Below the pieces are notes generated by a model. That model did no database searches, was not told where the DNA came from, and saw only the letters and a program-made list of their open reading frames with translations. The translations under genes and the position numbers were made by a program. From Mortierella alpina (lineage: Eukaryota; Mortierellomycota; Mortierellomycetes; Mortierellales; Mortierellaceae), in contig JANATF010000017.1 in NCBI GenBank assembly GCA_029449245.1, forward strand, positions 496,001 through 560,000: DNA of 64,000 nucleotides, written 5' to 3'. This document shows, piece by piece, positions 45,268-57,297 of this stretch (within the stretch, counting starts at the first letter, position 1; every line of letters begins with the position of its first letter).

Positions 45268-45844
45268 GAGCTTGGATCAAGCGAGAGGCTGCAGAGAGGT
45301 GGAGATGGGATCAGCCGCGAGAGAGAAGGAGGTGTGTTGAATGGATGGGGAGCGAAGGGAGGATCCGTATGGCGGATGGATGGGCAACAGAGAGTAGACA
45401 GAGGCAAAGAACAGAGAGAGTGTGGATGCAAAAGACACGACGTGACAAGGACGAAAAGGACAAGAGGACACGAGGAAGAAGGGAAGGGCTGTGTGAGTAT
45501 GCGAGTATGCGAGGACAGGGGTCCCTGGGGAAGCAGTAGAGTGGGACTACAGAGAAGAAGGAGGCGAAGGAGGAAAAGAGGAAACGAGGAAACGAGGAAA
45601 CGAGGAAAGAGGAACGAGGAGCAACAGTGCATGCTGCACACATCGCACACATCACACAGCAACCAGCACACAAACGCAAAAAAAGGAACAACATTCTCGC
45701 CCCTTTTGCATCTGATCGGGCGTATTGGGCGCAACAGCCGTTATCGATGGCTCCTCTTGCGCACGGTGTATTTCTCAAGATAGGTGACTACATACATACA
45801 TTCATATTGAACACGATATACAAACGGACGAGTCCTCGACTGCG

Positions 45845-47790
45845 TTAAAAGTCCTCGGCCTCGCCCTTGTAGTGGCCCAGCTCCACTGCGAAGCCAAGGG
45901 CGAGCTTGGCAAACTGCTTCATGTGGTCAAAGCTGATATGCGACAAGTCATCGTTGGCAGTGTGGATATAAGGGTCTGGAAAAAAAAGGGAGGTGTTCAT
46001 GGGTGAGCCAACGTTTCTCTCTCTCATTCTCACTCTCTCTCCACATCAAACCAATACTATGACACATTTGCCAACATAAAAAGGTAACAAGGGCTTACTG
46101 CTGTCAGAAAAGTCGCCCTCGATCGCAAACGCTGAGCGGTAGCCGGCCTTGGCCCAGGAAGCATGATCCGAGCCTGCGAAGAGTGTATTTCCACGGGAAT
46201 CAACGGTCTTGTTAGTGAAAAGTACACGGACAATGGGCACACACACCGACACTCATGTAGGATCGGAACAAGAGGACGTTTCAAATGCATGCAGGCGATG
46301 ATAGTCGCACAATCTAAGACTGGTTCTTACAGGCATAACCGCACTTGGTCTCATGGACGGGAATATCACCGTACTCTCTGGCATAGACCTAATAGTACAA
46401 CATAAGCGAACTCAGTTTTGGATTCCAAGAAATAGTCGCCCCCTCCAGCTCAACTCCAGCATCTGGATACGTACTCGGATCAGCTCGGTCAATTCGTCAT
46501 CGACATAGTCCACAACAATGCCATACGACTCGGCGAACTTGGTGCCAACATATCCAGTCATGTCGTTCTACAAGGGCAAGGATACAAAAAATCCATATGA
46601 TCAGATTGAGTCAAACATCCAAGAATGAGGAGGTCAATATATAAATAAAAAAAACTCCCCTCCGCAATTACCTGGATCATGGCAAGAACATCGACGTTCT
46701 TTTTCTCGTACGACTTTGCGACATCCTGCGATCCCAAGAGACCAGCTTCCTCGGCCGAGTACCAGTGGAACTCTACAGGGCGGTGGGGACGGAATCCAGT
46801 GCCAACTAGGGCACGGAACACCTCCAAAATCGTAACAGTACCCGAGCCATCGTCATCAGCACCAGGCGACCGAAGAATGGGGAGCCACATGTTGAGTGAA
46901 TCCTGGTGGGCGCCCACAATCACAGGCTCGTTCGAGAGACTCTCGTCCCGTCCCTCAAAGCGGGCTATAAAGTTATCCAATTAGGAAATGAGAGGAGGCA
47001 AGAGCTGTTAGTGCTCTCTCTTCCCTTAAGCCAACAAAGAACAAGCAAAAGACACGAAGAGAAAAGGAGAGACAAGGGGGGAGAGACAAGGGAGAGAGAC
47101 GACGAGAAAGAGGAAAACGAGGGCAATCATTACCAATGATGGAGAACTGGTCCCAGCCGTTGTGCTTGAACTTGCGGATGCTCACATCCGATTCCGCTTC
47201 AGACTCCTCAATAAGATCGCTGATCTGTTTGTAGAGCCACTGTGCTGACTCGTGACCAGTCTTGCTCTTGTAGTAGCGGGTGTTGAAACTCGTGAACGTC
47301 TTCAGGGCCACCTCCATGTTGGCGGTCGACAGCTGGTCGGTATAGCGGGCAACCTTCTTCTGGTGTTGGGCTTCCTTGGGGAGAGCTGGAATGAAAGAAA
47401 AGAAGAAAAAACACGCACGTATTAACAAGGGGAGAAAAGGAAGAGTTGTACAGTAGGTTAGTCCAACTGCACCTCCAACAGTTCCTGGAGCAAAAGGATG
47501 CTGGGTGCCTGGCTCATGAAAAACTTACGGCGCTTGCCAAGAGTAGAGACACGGTGGGTGCCAAGATCCTGGTGGTCAGTAACATCCATGTAGTTGATTT
47601 TGCCGCGGAGCATCTGCATGCGGTCCTCTTCCGTGGTCCAAAACGGAGCCTGATCTTCGGAGACCTGGACAAGACGGCGGTCCTCGTCAATGACGGACTT
47701 GTGCTTGCCAAGAGTGTATTGCTCCCACCACGAAGGTGCGGCCAGGGCAACGGATGCCAAGGACACGAGGACGAGGGACTGAAGCTTCAT
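45845..47790 (-). CDS. Secreted M28 zinc aminopeptidase (leucine aminopeptidase type)
   Basis: Seven exons (47790-47529, 47385-47134, 46964-46672, 46567-46475, 46388-46331, 46173-46099, 45975-45845) join in frame (387 aa, normal for secreted fungal M28E enzymes). The N-terminus [17 protein letters not shown] is a clear signal peptide, then a propeptide. The co-catalytic zinc site is visible: [25 protein letters not shown] (catalytic Glu and ligand Glu), the Asp in NDMTGYVG, and HTANDDL. The CGYACSDHASW segment has the conserved cysteines. It removes N-terminal residues from peptides outside the cell. It lies next to the aspartyl protease in the same orientation, but no shared control is visible. 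Confidence 0.93.
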
Positions 47791-49343
47791 GGCGAAACCA
47801 GACTTGCAGAGCGACGATTGGAAAGGAGTAGAGTGTGAGAGGAGTGTGGGAGGAGTGCGAGAGGAGTGTGAGAGGGAATAAAAAGAGCTGTGTGAGAATG
47901 ATAAAGGCGAGGGTGGGAATGGGAAAAGCAGAAGAGCAAAGCGTTCTTGCGCAATTTAAAATTGCTGGCAGCACATTGTGACATACTTTTTTCGCACTTG
48001 TATTTCTTTCTGAGCCCTTGCTTCATCGTGCCCAAACACGTAACTCATTTGTCCTGCTGACTTGGTTGGACATGACGAAAGGGCGGGCTCTGGTGCTTCT
48101 TTCTTGCGTGTGCCTGGAGTGGAATGGTCTGCTGGTGACACGGGAGTCAACTGCAGAACGCGGAATACGCGACAAGGAGATATTTTTAGTATTTGAGGGA
48201 GTCAAGCATCGGTGACACCAGGTCCTCCATGGGTGGAACGGGAAAGACGACCTACACGGAGAGCAAGTGTATGTCCACAGTTTTTGTAAAAGCCAAAAAG
48301 GACGAGGGTTACGGGTCACTGGCTGCGGTACCGGGTAAAACTTTTTGATGCCCTCCCATTCGTCAATTTGGCAAAATGGCTGTCAATCACGCGCTTCTGG
48401 AGCAATGCTGAGGTGTGGATCTTCAGAAGGTCGGCTTACGGCGGCCTAGCACTAGGCTACCTAGAAGGATCTTGTCTAAACAATATCCTATTGCCCAAGG
48501 CATTTGTTTGTCCGCCGCCTTTTTTGGACGAGAAAACACAAGGCGTATTTTTTTTTTTTTTTGCTGTCGACTCTACCACTTTTTTTCCACCTACGCCTTT
48601 AGAAAGGCCTCTTTCTGCCTCCTCCTATCCACATCTATAGAGTTCACTTACACACTCATTTTTTCTCTTATGGCTACCTCAACTTCTAACCCTCGCGGTG
48701 CTGTCCGACATCCAACTTGAACCTGCTCTAACGTACTTTCAAACTCATCCGCTGCAAATCTCAAGCATATACCCCCGCATTCCAATTCACTTCAGCCTAC
48801 TGTGGTCGCTCCTTCGAGCGATCGACGCTGATCCATGGGTCAAAAAGAATCCTTTACTCCTGGTAGAACATACTGGGCCAAACGTCCCAGCCCAGCAGCA
48901 GCAATATGACACGAAAAGGGTGGCCTGTCAGCATCAACTATAGATATACTTAAGAATGAACAACAAAACCCAGTACATCGACGAAAGCAAACACCGTGAG
49001 CTGTATGTGAAAATTTAACCATACAGTCAGCATGCAACCATCAGGCAAGATCGACACCACTCATCCCCCAAAAGGCCCATTTTCTCATCGGACAACGATG
49101 GCTCCGTGTGAGCGTGCGTGTGTCTAATGATCAAAAAACAACTGTTCTTACTCTGTCATATTCATCAGTGATTCCAATGACTTTTATAGCTAGCATCAAA
49201 TGGCGATTCCAGACGTGGAGGAAAACAGGTCGAGAAACGAGCACATGAGGTCGCATCCAGGCATCCTGGCAGACGCATACCAGACGTCAAAGACGTGTTG
49301 CTAAACTGTTACAAGGAACTCCTGCAATCCAAGACACGGCTTA
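47791..49343. other. Intergenic, no gene seen
   Basis: Upstream region of the aminopeptidase and beyond. It has a poly-T run at about 48549-48562 and no supportable gene. Confidence 0.6.
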
Positions 49344-49458
49344 TTGTGCAACATTGACAGGACAAATACAACGAATGCGAAGGAACAGGACTATACGCGG
49401 GATCTTACTCTTTGGACGGGCTGGTTAGGCGAGCGGACAGGTCTGAAGATAATAAAGT
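49344..49458 (+). pseudogene. F-box/LRR-like gene fragment (C-terminal piece)
   Basis: Encodes AKEQDYTRDLTLWTGWLGER, the same segment as AKEQDYVWDLTLWKGWLGEW of the intact gene at 26301. It is cut off abruptly at GLK where the duplicated segment A begins. Confidence 0.8.
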
Positions 49459-50309
49459 ATGAGTATACAGAATTAGTCGAGTACATGCCTACACACGACG
49501 TTTGGCACACGCAAAAATCGGAATTTGTGTATTTGCATGCGAATAGACACACGCCTGCACACGCCTGCACACGCAAAATTGGGAGGGAGGAGAGGGTCAA
49601 TTTTTTTTTTCCTGGACAGAGTCGAATGGGTCCAAGCTGGCCCAAGCGAAGATGAGAGCTCCCTTAAAACATTTTTGCGACCAGACCGTTGCTTGTGAAG
49701 TTTATGCACATCGTGGTTGCATGACAGATCAGGGGGATCGGCTGAGGGTGAAATTAGCGCCCTGGCTTCTTCTCGGTGCCTTCAGTCTACGGCTATGGTA
49801 CATGTACAATCCTACGTAATCGTTGTCCAAAACTGGCTTCGTTTACAGTTATTGTGAGCAACACGCGCTGAAAACTTCGTTTGATTGTCTGTCCACACCC
49901 GGCACATACTGGCGCCCTTCCATTCTTAGCTACCACGCCCAAGGAGATGCTCATCGGATACCGCGGTTTTCGTCGGAACACAACGAAGATCGGTTTTGCG
50001 CTTCATGCGTGCCTCCAGTCATTAGTACTGTAAAATACCGCTATCGAAGTATGCATGCAGGATGGGATTGGGACACAGGTTACTTTCTAAAGGAGCATCC
50101 AAAAACACTGCCGCAAGGAGATCCGATACCTGAAGAATTGCTTAGGTGTCAAAAACCACTCTCTCGTTTTCTTTCGGGTTCTGCGACGAAGAGCCCTTGA
50201 ACACCATCGTCCTTTTATTTATTAAGACTCGTACTTTTGTCTTTTGAGGCACAGAACCTTAATTTCTCCATCCGTTCCTCACTTGCCTCTTTCTTGATAC
50301 AGCTTCGCG

Positions 50310-50754
50310 ATGCCCAAAAGAGCTGGTCAGACCTTCTTTGCAATCCCTGAACTCGTCGTTTTACTGTCCTTACATATGCCCAAACAGGATCTCCCCGATG
50401 TATACCTGTGCAGGGACTGGTCGTGTCGCTTCGAGCCCGTCCTCTGGAGAGTCCTTTACATTAACGAACGTGTGTGCTCAGGTTGCTAAACACTCTTCCT
50501 CCACCGAGGCTAGCCAGAAACCTACATCACATACAGGAGGTGATTTTCACTCACGCCAACGATACCCAGCTCGAGCCACTCGCTCTTGAAAATTGCCACC
50601 TCCGAAGAACTGTCAGCGATCCAGGCGCCGGCTGTACCAAGCACAAACATATCACCGTGTCTGATATGGACAAAGACGGCCTCCAACTCATGTCAAGGCC
50701 TCTTATTAAGGTACTCGACTACAACCCCCACCTGACACGTTTGGACGTCCAGTA
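50310..50754 (+). pseudogene. F-box gene N-terminal fragment (copy A)
   Basis: Reads GQTFFAIPELVVLLSLHMPK, then frameshifts after YINERVCSG, and continues as LARNLHHIQEVIFTHAND and LLDYNPHLTRL-like text before a stop. It derives from the same family as the array at 20-28 kb. Confidence 0.82.
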
Positions 50755-51004
50755 GAAAATCTTCCACGTTGATTGTACGGCCCGGACCTAGCGAGCATGC
50801 TCGCTCACTGCAGCAACTGTACTTGCACCATCTTCCCGCCTTTGTTTTCTGAAGTACCGTCTTTTCAGCGAGCGAGCGCCCGAAAAGACGTGCTCGTTAT
50901 TGATCGAGCAAGTAAAATTTTTGCTTGGTCAGGGCCGTAGGCGCGGGCTCGTGTGAGATGTATATACAAACAGATTTTTTAGGCGTGGGTTCGCGTGAGA
51001 TGTA

Positions 51005-53378
51005 CAGTCGAACCCTTCTAAGATGATAGCCTCGGGACCGGAGGGCTGTTATCAGTTAAGAGGGGTTATCAGTTGATATAGTCTCTGTAAGTGTGGAACC
51101 ATATGTCGATTCATACCATTGCACAGTCGTGTTTTGAATCGAGAGAATAATAAAATGACTTTACATCTCCAGTGCCCCCTTCACAGCCCATTCTGCCCAT
51201 ATAGCAATCTACGCAACACCCAGAACATATGCTTAATCAAGTCCCCAGCTCCCGTCATAAGGGCAAAGGCAAGACCGGTACTCGTCAAAGGTTCACAAAG
51301 GTCACTCTTACTAATGAACAACGACGAATGCTATGCGAGCACTCTGCGACAAACCCGCAACTCAAGCAGCACGAACTTGTGGCGTGGATGGAAGAGAAAA
51401 CAGGGTTGATCATTAGCCAAAGTACATGCAGCACCATCCTCGCATGATCTGCCAAATATCTGCACGGAGCCGGCTACGACGATCCTAAACAGCGGCGGAA
51501 GAAGAATGTTATGCATCCAAAGATGGATGAAAGACTGGGCAGTTGCTTTAGCGCAAAGCAGGCGGATATCGCCATGACTGGTGACCTCGTAAAAGAGCAG
51601 GGCAAACGGCTCTTGGAAGGCCTTGACCACAATCTGACTTTCTCGAATGGATGGCTAGAACGATTCAAAAAACGCAAGGGTATCGCTTGTTATAGGCGTC
51701 ATGGTGAGGATGGATCTGTAAATGAGGGCCTCATCATGGACTCCATTCCTGAAATCCGAGCTGTGCTGGACACTTTCGAATGGCAAGATATCTATAACAT
51801 GGACGAGACGGCCCTTTTCTACAGAATGGAGGTACGAGAGAAAGGCAACACGTTGGTTAATCCTAGTTGAGATCAGTGAGTGATAATTGCCTTCTTGGTT
51901 AGCCTGATACGTCTTTAGCAACCCTCCGGCTGGCAGGGAAAAAGAAGAGGAAGGAACGCATTACTGTAGGACTTTGCTGCAACGGAGATGGGACGCACAA
52001 GTTGAGACCCTTGGTCATCGGAACTAGTGAGAAGATGCGCTGCTTCAAGAATGTCAAAATCCAGAGCCTTGGATGCGAGTATTACTGGAACAAAAAGGCA
52101 TGGATGACCTCCAAGATCTTCTCCGTCTGGCTGAGAAATGTTGACATCGAGATGAGAAGAAGAAATAGAAAGATCCTTCTACTTCTCGACAACTTCAGTG
52201 GACATAGAGCAACACCTGAGGTATCCTTCCCTGTCTTAGAGAACATCGACCTTTTATATCTGCCGCCCAACACTACATCAAGACTACAGCCTCTCGATGC
52301 TGGCATCATCAAGTCGTTTAAAGCCCATTACCGCCGCCGTCAGACCCAACACATCCTGAATCGTATGGAAGACATAGAAAGAGCGCGTCAACAGGACATA
52401 CATGACGGAATACTCAATATTCAGCGGACTCGACCTTCCATGCCCGAGAGACCTGACGATCCAGCATACATGACAGTGAAGGACGCGATACAGCTCACTG
52501 TTGATGCCTGGTCCGACGTGCAGGGTGGTGAAGGGTGTACCATCCATAACTGCTTTCGCAAGTGCAAGATTCGAACCGAAGATGAAGCCCCACTGATACT
52601 CGAAGAGGACCTAGTTGACCAATGGGCACTTAGGGAACTACGTACCCTTACGACAAGGCTTTCGCTGCAATCACCAATGTCTATCGACTTCCTTCTTGAT
52701 CATCCAGAGGAGCGCATTATTGGAGACGACTCTGTCCCTGATGAGATAATCCAACAACCATACATGCCAGATATTGAACAATCCGGCAGTGACAGCGAGG
52801 ACGATACCGCTGAACAACCACAGATCGATCCTTTTGAAGCTGCCCAAGCAGCGGAAACAACACTGTTATTTTTTCAACAACAGGAAGGGGACAATTCTGA
52901 ATTTCTATCATATCTCCGGAAAACGAAGGACGCTATCAACCTCCTGCGCTCCAAGTCATTGAGGCAGACTCATACCCGCGACCTTTTCCCTACTTCGACG
53001 ACGTCCCATTCTTCAGGTTCCTCAGGCCCTTCACGTACCACCTCCAGTACATCGGCACATGGACCTAACTCAAAGAGCACTGCGTCTTCAAGTGCGAATA
53101 TGGGATCCTCTTCGTCCAACTCTACGTCCAGCTCATCTCAGCATGCAGCCCCTCCTAAAAGAACATATGTGGTGACGAACCTCCATGTCTATAATGATTA
53201 GAATAAAGTCATATATGGCGACTGAATAGAACTTTAAATGCGGACCAGGCCTCTTCATCTGATATTGACTAAGAGAGTATTATCAGGTAACAATAGGTCC
53301 CAATATAGGGACTAGACGAACGCATCAGTTTAGACGAGCTATCAGCTTATAGAGTATCATCTTAGAGAGGTTCGACTG
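51005..53378 (+). mobile_element. Pogo/Tigger-like DNA transposon
   Basis: A 2374-bp element with inverted ends CAGTCGAACCCTTCTAAGAT... and, on the other strand, CAGTCGAACCTCTCTAAGAT..., flanked by TA (51003-51004 and 53379-53380). Copy B of the surrounding duplication has an uninterrupted GAGATGTACAGAT at about 58001-58013, i.e. the empty site with a single TA. It encodes a CENP-B/DDE_1 transposase with one premature stop. Confidence 0.94.
51229..53201 (+). pseudogene. Pogo-like transposase (DDE_1) with a premature stop
   Basis: Exons 51229-51831 and 51903-53201 join in frame. The N-terminal helix-turn-helix/CENP-B-type DNA-binding part (FTKVTLTNEQRRML, SNGWLERFKKRKGI) is followed by a DDE_1 catalytic domain with DDD motifs IYNMDETALFY, LLLLDNFSGHR and LQPLDAGIIKSFK. 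The reading frame is otherwise intact (roughly 630 aa) but is broken by TGA at 51445-51447, in STILA*SAKYL. A CGA-to-TGA change is the simplest origin. The C-terminus is Ser/Thr-rich. The copy is probably inactive, though its ends are intact. Confidence 0.9.
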
Positions 53379-53380
53379 TA

Positions 53381-53632
53381 CAGATTTTTAGGCGTGGGTT
53401 TGTGTGAGGTGTAGATTTTTGGGCGTCTAGTGTGAGCTGTGCAGCTTTTTAGGCTTGGGTTCGTGTGAGGTGCAGATTTTTGGGCGTCTAGTGTGAGAGA
53501 TTTGCAGATTGTTTGGGCGTGGGTGCGTATGAGATGTGCAGATTGTTTGTGCGTGGGTGCGTATGAGATGTGCAGCTTGTTTGGGCGTTGGCTCGTGCGA
53601 GATGAGCAAATTTTTGGGCGCGGGTTCGTGTT
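53381..53632 (+). repeat. Degenerate ~30-bp minisatellite (copy A)
   Basis: About eight imperfect units of the type GCAGATTTTTGGGCGT followed by GGGTTCGTGTGAGATGT. It begins right after the pogo insertion and is also present, shorter, in copy B. Confidence 0.85.
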
Positions 53633-53649
53633 TCTTATGAGCTAAGCAT

Positions 53650-54059
53650 TAGTCCCATTCAGTACGTACAATCGCCACAATCGAGGCAAAGGTGATTGTG
53701 CTCGCTATTGGCTGGCCTCATTCACAGCTCTGCTAAAAGGGCACACTTTCGATTGTGGAGTCGTGCTCGTTCAATAACTACAATCACAATCGGAGGGCTA
53801 ACAACCAGTAAGAAGAGGTGAGAAGCAAGCAGTGCAGACTGAGGGAGGTCATTTCAGAGTGCAAAAGTAGTTTTACGGAACTTGGTGTGACCAAAAGAAC
53901 GCTACCATGCTGATTTTGCTTTGGACAAGCATGAAAACGGTGCTTGTCCACTTCTCACAATCACAATCGGAGGAGCACCTTTTGTTAAGCTAAGTGGTGT
54001 TAAAGTTCGTCAATCCGGAAGCACAATCGAGGCTCGATTGTAGATACTGAACGAGACTA
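53650..54059. mobile_element. MITE-like element, 410 bp (copy A)
   Basis: Ends are inverted: TAGTCCCATTCAGTACGTAC near 53650 and, on the other strand, TAGTCTCGTTCAGTATCTAC ending at 54059, about 20 of 24 positions matching. The inside is rich in CACAATCG motifs, including the near-palindrome ACAATCGAGGCTCGATTGT at about 54023-54041. No ORF. It lies at the same place in copy B (58182-58591). Confidence 0.65.
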
Positions 54060-54491
54060 TTGTCCGCTTTGGTAACTGCCGTCAAATGGTCGGGAATGAT
54101 CGTGCTGATGCAACCCTTTTCATGCAACATGGGCCTCAAAAATAAAACTGCCTCGCTGAGTATGCAGCCATCCGAAGAAAAAAAGATGCACATTGCGAGG
54201 AGACTGCATAATGAGACATGCAGCTTACTGAATCCTACATATGCCGCGGAACAACATGTAACCGTTCCCACGCACTACAAGAATATTCCGTGGAAGAGAC
54301 TACCCTTGACTGCAGTCCGAATCTCGTGGCTGCGTACCGTGAGCGTTCCTCCACGGGTGCTTTTTACCCCTGAGCAGCTATGAAGATCTTATGGCGCGAA
54401 ATTGACGCACTGACACATGCATAAGATTAGGCAAGCAGATATTGGATGGTCCCTGCTTTCGAGAGGATTGTCATGCAGATCTCATTAATTT

Positions 54492-54499
54492 TATATAAA
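54492..54499 (+). promoter_or_regulatory. TATA box of the small gene (copy A)
   Basis: TATATAAA about 190 bp upstream of the ATG at 54682. It is kept in copy B at 59023-59030. Confidence 0.5.
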
Positions 54500-54617
54500 A
54501 GGGTTGGCCAGTTCTCGAATAGAAAGCACATCAGTTCCTCACCACCTTTCAAAACAAGTAATAGGCCACTTCTTTCTTGTCTCATCTTCTGATATACCAT
54601 TAGAAATTGGAGAAAGC

Positions 54618-54671
54618 ATGCCGCTAATCAAGCCCCTCCTCCTCCTCCTTCTTTCACCGCCGCTCATGTAG
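54618..54671 (+). other. Short upstream ORF (copy A)
   Basis: Encodes MPLIKPLLLLLLSPPLM and stops 10 nt before the main ATG. Copy B keeps it (59149-59199), one Leu shorter but in frame. It could dampen translation of the main ORF. Confidence 0.4.
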
Positions 54672-54681
54672 CATCACCACT

Positions 54682-54972
54682 ATGCGTCACCGAATCGAAA
54701 TCCCAAACCCCACCTCGCTTACCAACTCTTGGAAACAAAGCGGAGGAGAGGACTGGATTGCTGAATTCAATGGTGCCAACCCCACACGCAGATATCGAGT
54801 CAGGGTCGCCAGTACCGGGAAATACAAGATGCCAAAGGCAGAAGTCCAACTTTGGTTAGCGCATGCTATAACTATCCAGAACACTATTAACTGGATTGAT
54901 GCCGAGACGACCTTCGATAACTCGTCTAACATCGTCGTTATCACGGTGTTCCGAATCGATCTCGAGGCTTGA
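54682..54972 (+). CDS. Small hypothetical protein, 96 aa (copy A)
   Basis: An intact ORF beginning MRHRIEIPNPTSLTNSWKQ and ending ITVFRIDLEA. The protein is identical to that of copy B. The two ORFs differ by one synonymous base, while the next ~230 bp differ at about seven positions, which hints at selection on the protein. There is no signal peptide or membrane segment. The composition (alternating hydrophobic residues, RRYRVRV, IVVITVFRI) suggests a small beta-rich fold. No family was recognised. A TATA box and a short upstream ORF precede it. Confidence 0.5.
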   Translation: MRHRIEIPNPTSLTNSWKQSGGEDWIAEFNGANPTRRYRVRVASTGKYKMPKAEVQLWLAHAITIQNTINWIDAETTFDNSSNIVVITVFRIDLEA

Positions 54973-55720
54973 TCGTGGCGGACTGGGTGTATTGTTGGAC
55001 ACGGTGCTCTATTGCCATAAACGAACCTTCAAATTTATGGTTAGGCGCTTGGTCATGGTTCATGCTGAGGGTTCTAGTTTTAAAAACCTACGCTTCATTC
55101 ACTCTGCTCTGATCTACCAACTTGAGCTAGTGAGTGGTCTCTGCAATAAATTGCCAGCTACTTCCACCTAATCTCTCTCTGTCAACCTCAAGTGGGACTA
55201 ATATATAAATACCAGGAGTCAAATGCAATGCTAAATGTAAAAAAACCGCGGGTGCTGGAGCTCTGCTCTTTCCAGTCAAAGTGGCACATAGAAATGCTAT
55301 GTCAGAAACAGTACTTCAAACTCGTCCCTTAAGTCTCCCGCAGCTTGAAAAAAAAGAGATGTTGCTCTTTTGAACAAATCTATAGAGCAATGGGCTTAAT
55401 CCAATATTTGAAATTGACATCAGTGGGAGCATCATCAAGCCTTTCCACTCAACAACCCCACCCCACATAGCATGATTCGGAACCTGAGGATCTGTTAGTG
55501 TTAACAGGGAAGCATGCGAAAAGTTCTGAGCTGCTAACTTTTCGACAAGGCAGAGGCGCGCAATATCGAGTGTATCTCCATTGCTGGGGTTAATCAGCCA
55601 TTCATGGCACCGAGCGGCAAATGCTCCCGGACAGGTGTTTGACTGTCGAAGTTTGTCGAGTGATTTTCAGTTGTCCTCCAAACTCTTGGTGCTCGCATAA
55701 TTCGCAAATGAGAGCAGGGT

Positions 55721-56019
55721 TGTCGTGAATCTGGGCGGGGCAAGGATAGGATGACCTTTCGCATGGGCAAGGGGGCAGGAATATGTGCGGAGCAAGGGAG
55801 GATATTTTCAGGGTGTGATCAAGTGTATTATTCATGTTACTAAGTAAAGACTAAACTAAGGATGAGACTACGAGGAGGATTTATACTAAAGGAAGGTGCG
55901 CCATGGTGCGCACCGCACCATGGTCATGGGTCAAAAGAAGGGTGATACAGTAACAGCTTGACCCAGTAGTAATTTGTCGTCGTCGACTCTGGCTTGACCT
56001 AGGGGCTGAGGACGCGACA
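55721..56019 (-). repeat. Solo LTR of a related Ty3 family
   Basis: Begins TGTCGTGAATCTGGGCGGGG and ends GACGCGACA, matching both ends of the intact chromovirus LTR but diverged and shorter (299 bp) inside. It is flanked by the 5-bp duplication AGGGT (55716-55720 and 56020-56024). It is the product of LTR-LTR recombination. The strand is given by analogy with the intact element. The rest of 55258-56417 shows no gene. Confidence 0.9.
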
Positions 56020-57297
56020 AGGGTCCAATCATTTGGGTGGATTGAATCGTCATTGAAAAAGCTGTCAACACCCTTCACAACTGGCCGCACAGCAACAACG
56101 CTATCTATTGTAGGAAATCCTGCATTATGCGTTCACTTGTTCAGGAAGCACAGTGGATCGAGGGGCTTTATCAAAGGCTGAAGTGTGTACAATGAACGAA
56201 AGGCATGGGGAGTTGAGAATTGGAACAATTGGAACATGATTAGTCATGATGGCTAAACTATACATGCGCGCAAACATGGGCCGAGACTGATACGTAAGTA
56301 ACAGTCAAAGGTGCAAACTATCAATCATGAAAACAGAATGAGGAAGCGAGATCTTGTTCTTGGCTACTCTACTGCTTACAGTACCCTGTTGCTTAAAAGC
56401 CGTCTGCAATGGATTTAATGAGTATACAGAATTAGTCGTGTACACGCCTACACACGACTTTTGGCACACGCAAAAATCGGAATTTGTGTATTTGCATGCG
56501 AATGTCAGACACACGCCTGCACACGCCTGCACACGCAAAAATTGGGAGGGAGGAGAGGGTCAATTTTTTTTTTCCTGGACAGAGTCGAATGGGTCCAAGC
56601 TGGCCCAAGCGAAGATGAGAGCTCCCTTAAAACATTTTTGCGACCAGACCGTTGCTTGTGAGGTTTATGCATATCGTGGTTGCATGACAGATCAGGGGGA
56701 TCGGCTGAGGGTGAAATTAGCGCCCTGGCTTCTTCTCGGTGCCTCCAGTCTACGGCTATGGTGCAATCCTACGTAGTCGTTGTCCAAAACTGGCCTCGTT
56801 TACAGTTATTGTGAGCAACACGCGCTGAAAACCTCGTTTGATTGTCTGTCCACACCCGGCACATACTGGCGCCCTTCCATTCTTAGCTACCACACCCAAG
56901 GAGATGCCCATTGGATACCACGGTTCTCGTCGGAACACAACGAAAATCGGTTTTGCGCTTCATGCGTGCCTCCAGTCATTAGTACTGCAAAAATACCGCT
57001 ATCAAAGTATGCATTCAGGAAGGGATTGGGACACATGTAACTCTCTAAAGGAGCATCCAAAAACACTGCCGCAAGGAGATCCGATACCTGAAGAATTGCT
57101 TAGGCGTCAAAAACCACTCTCTCGTTCTCTCTCGGGTTCTGCGATGAAGAGTCCTTGAACACCATCGTCCTTTCATTTATTAAGACTCGTACTTTTGGAC
57201 GTCTTTAAAAGAGTACATGGTGAAGGTATATTTGAGGCACAGAACCTTAATTTCTCCATCCGTTCCTCACTTGCCTCTTTCTTGATACAGCTTCGCG

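Larger units (their letters stand above)
49459..55257. repeat. Segmental duplication, copy A (with a pogo-like insertion)
   Basis: Matches 56418-59784 in the same order and orientation with scattered substitutions and small indels. It shares the GAGTATACAGAATTAGTCG start, an F-box fragment, a GCGAGC-rich palindromic patch, a minisatellite, a 410-bp MITE-like element and a 96-aa ORF. It is longer than copy B by the transposon at 51005-53378 plus a few extra minisatellite units. Confidence 0.93.

Noticed and set aside
49823-50200. A 125-codon ORF in duplication copy A
   Set aside because: In copy B the same frame is broken by an indel, and the reading shows no domain, so it is not treated as a gene.
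53381-53632. CRISPR-like array
   Set aside because: Units are adjacent, degenerate and without unique spacers. It is a minisatellite in a eukaryotic genome.
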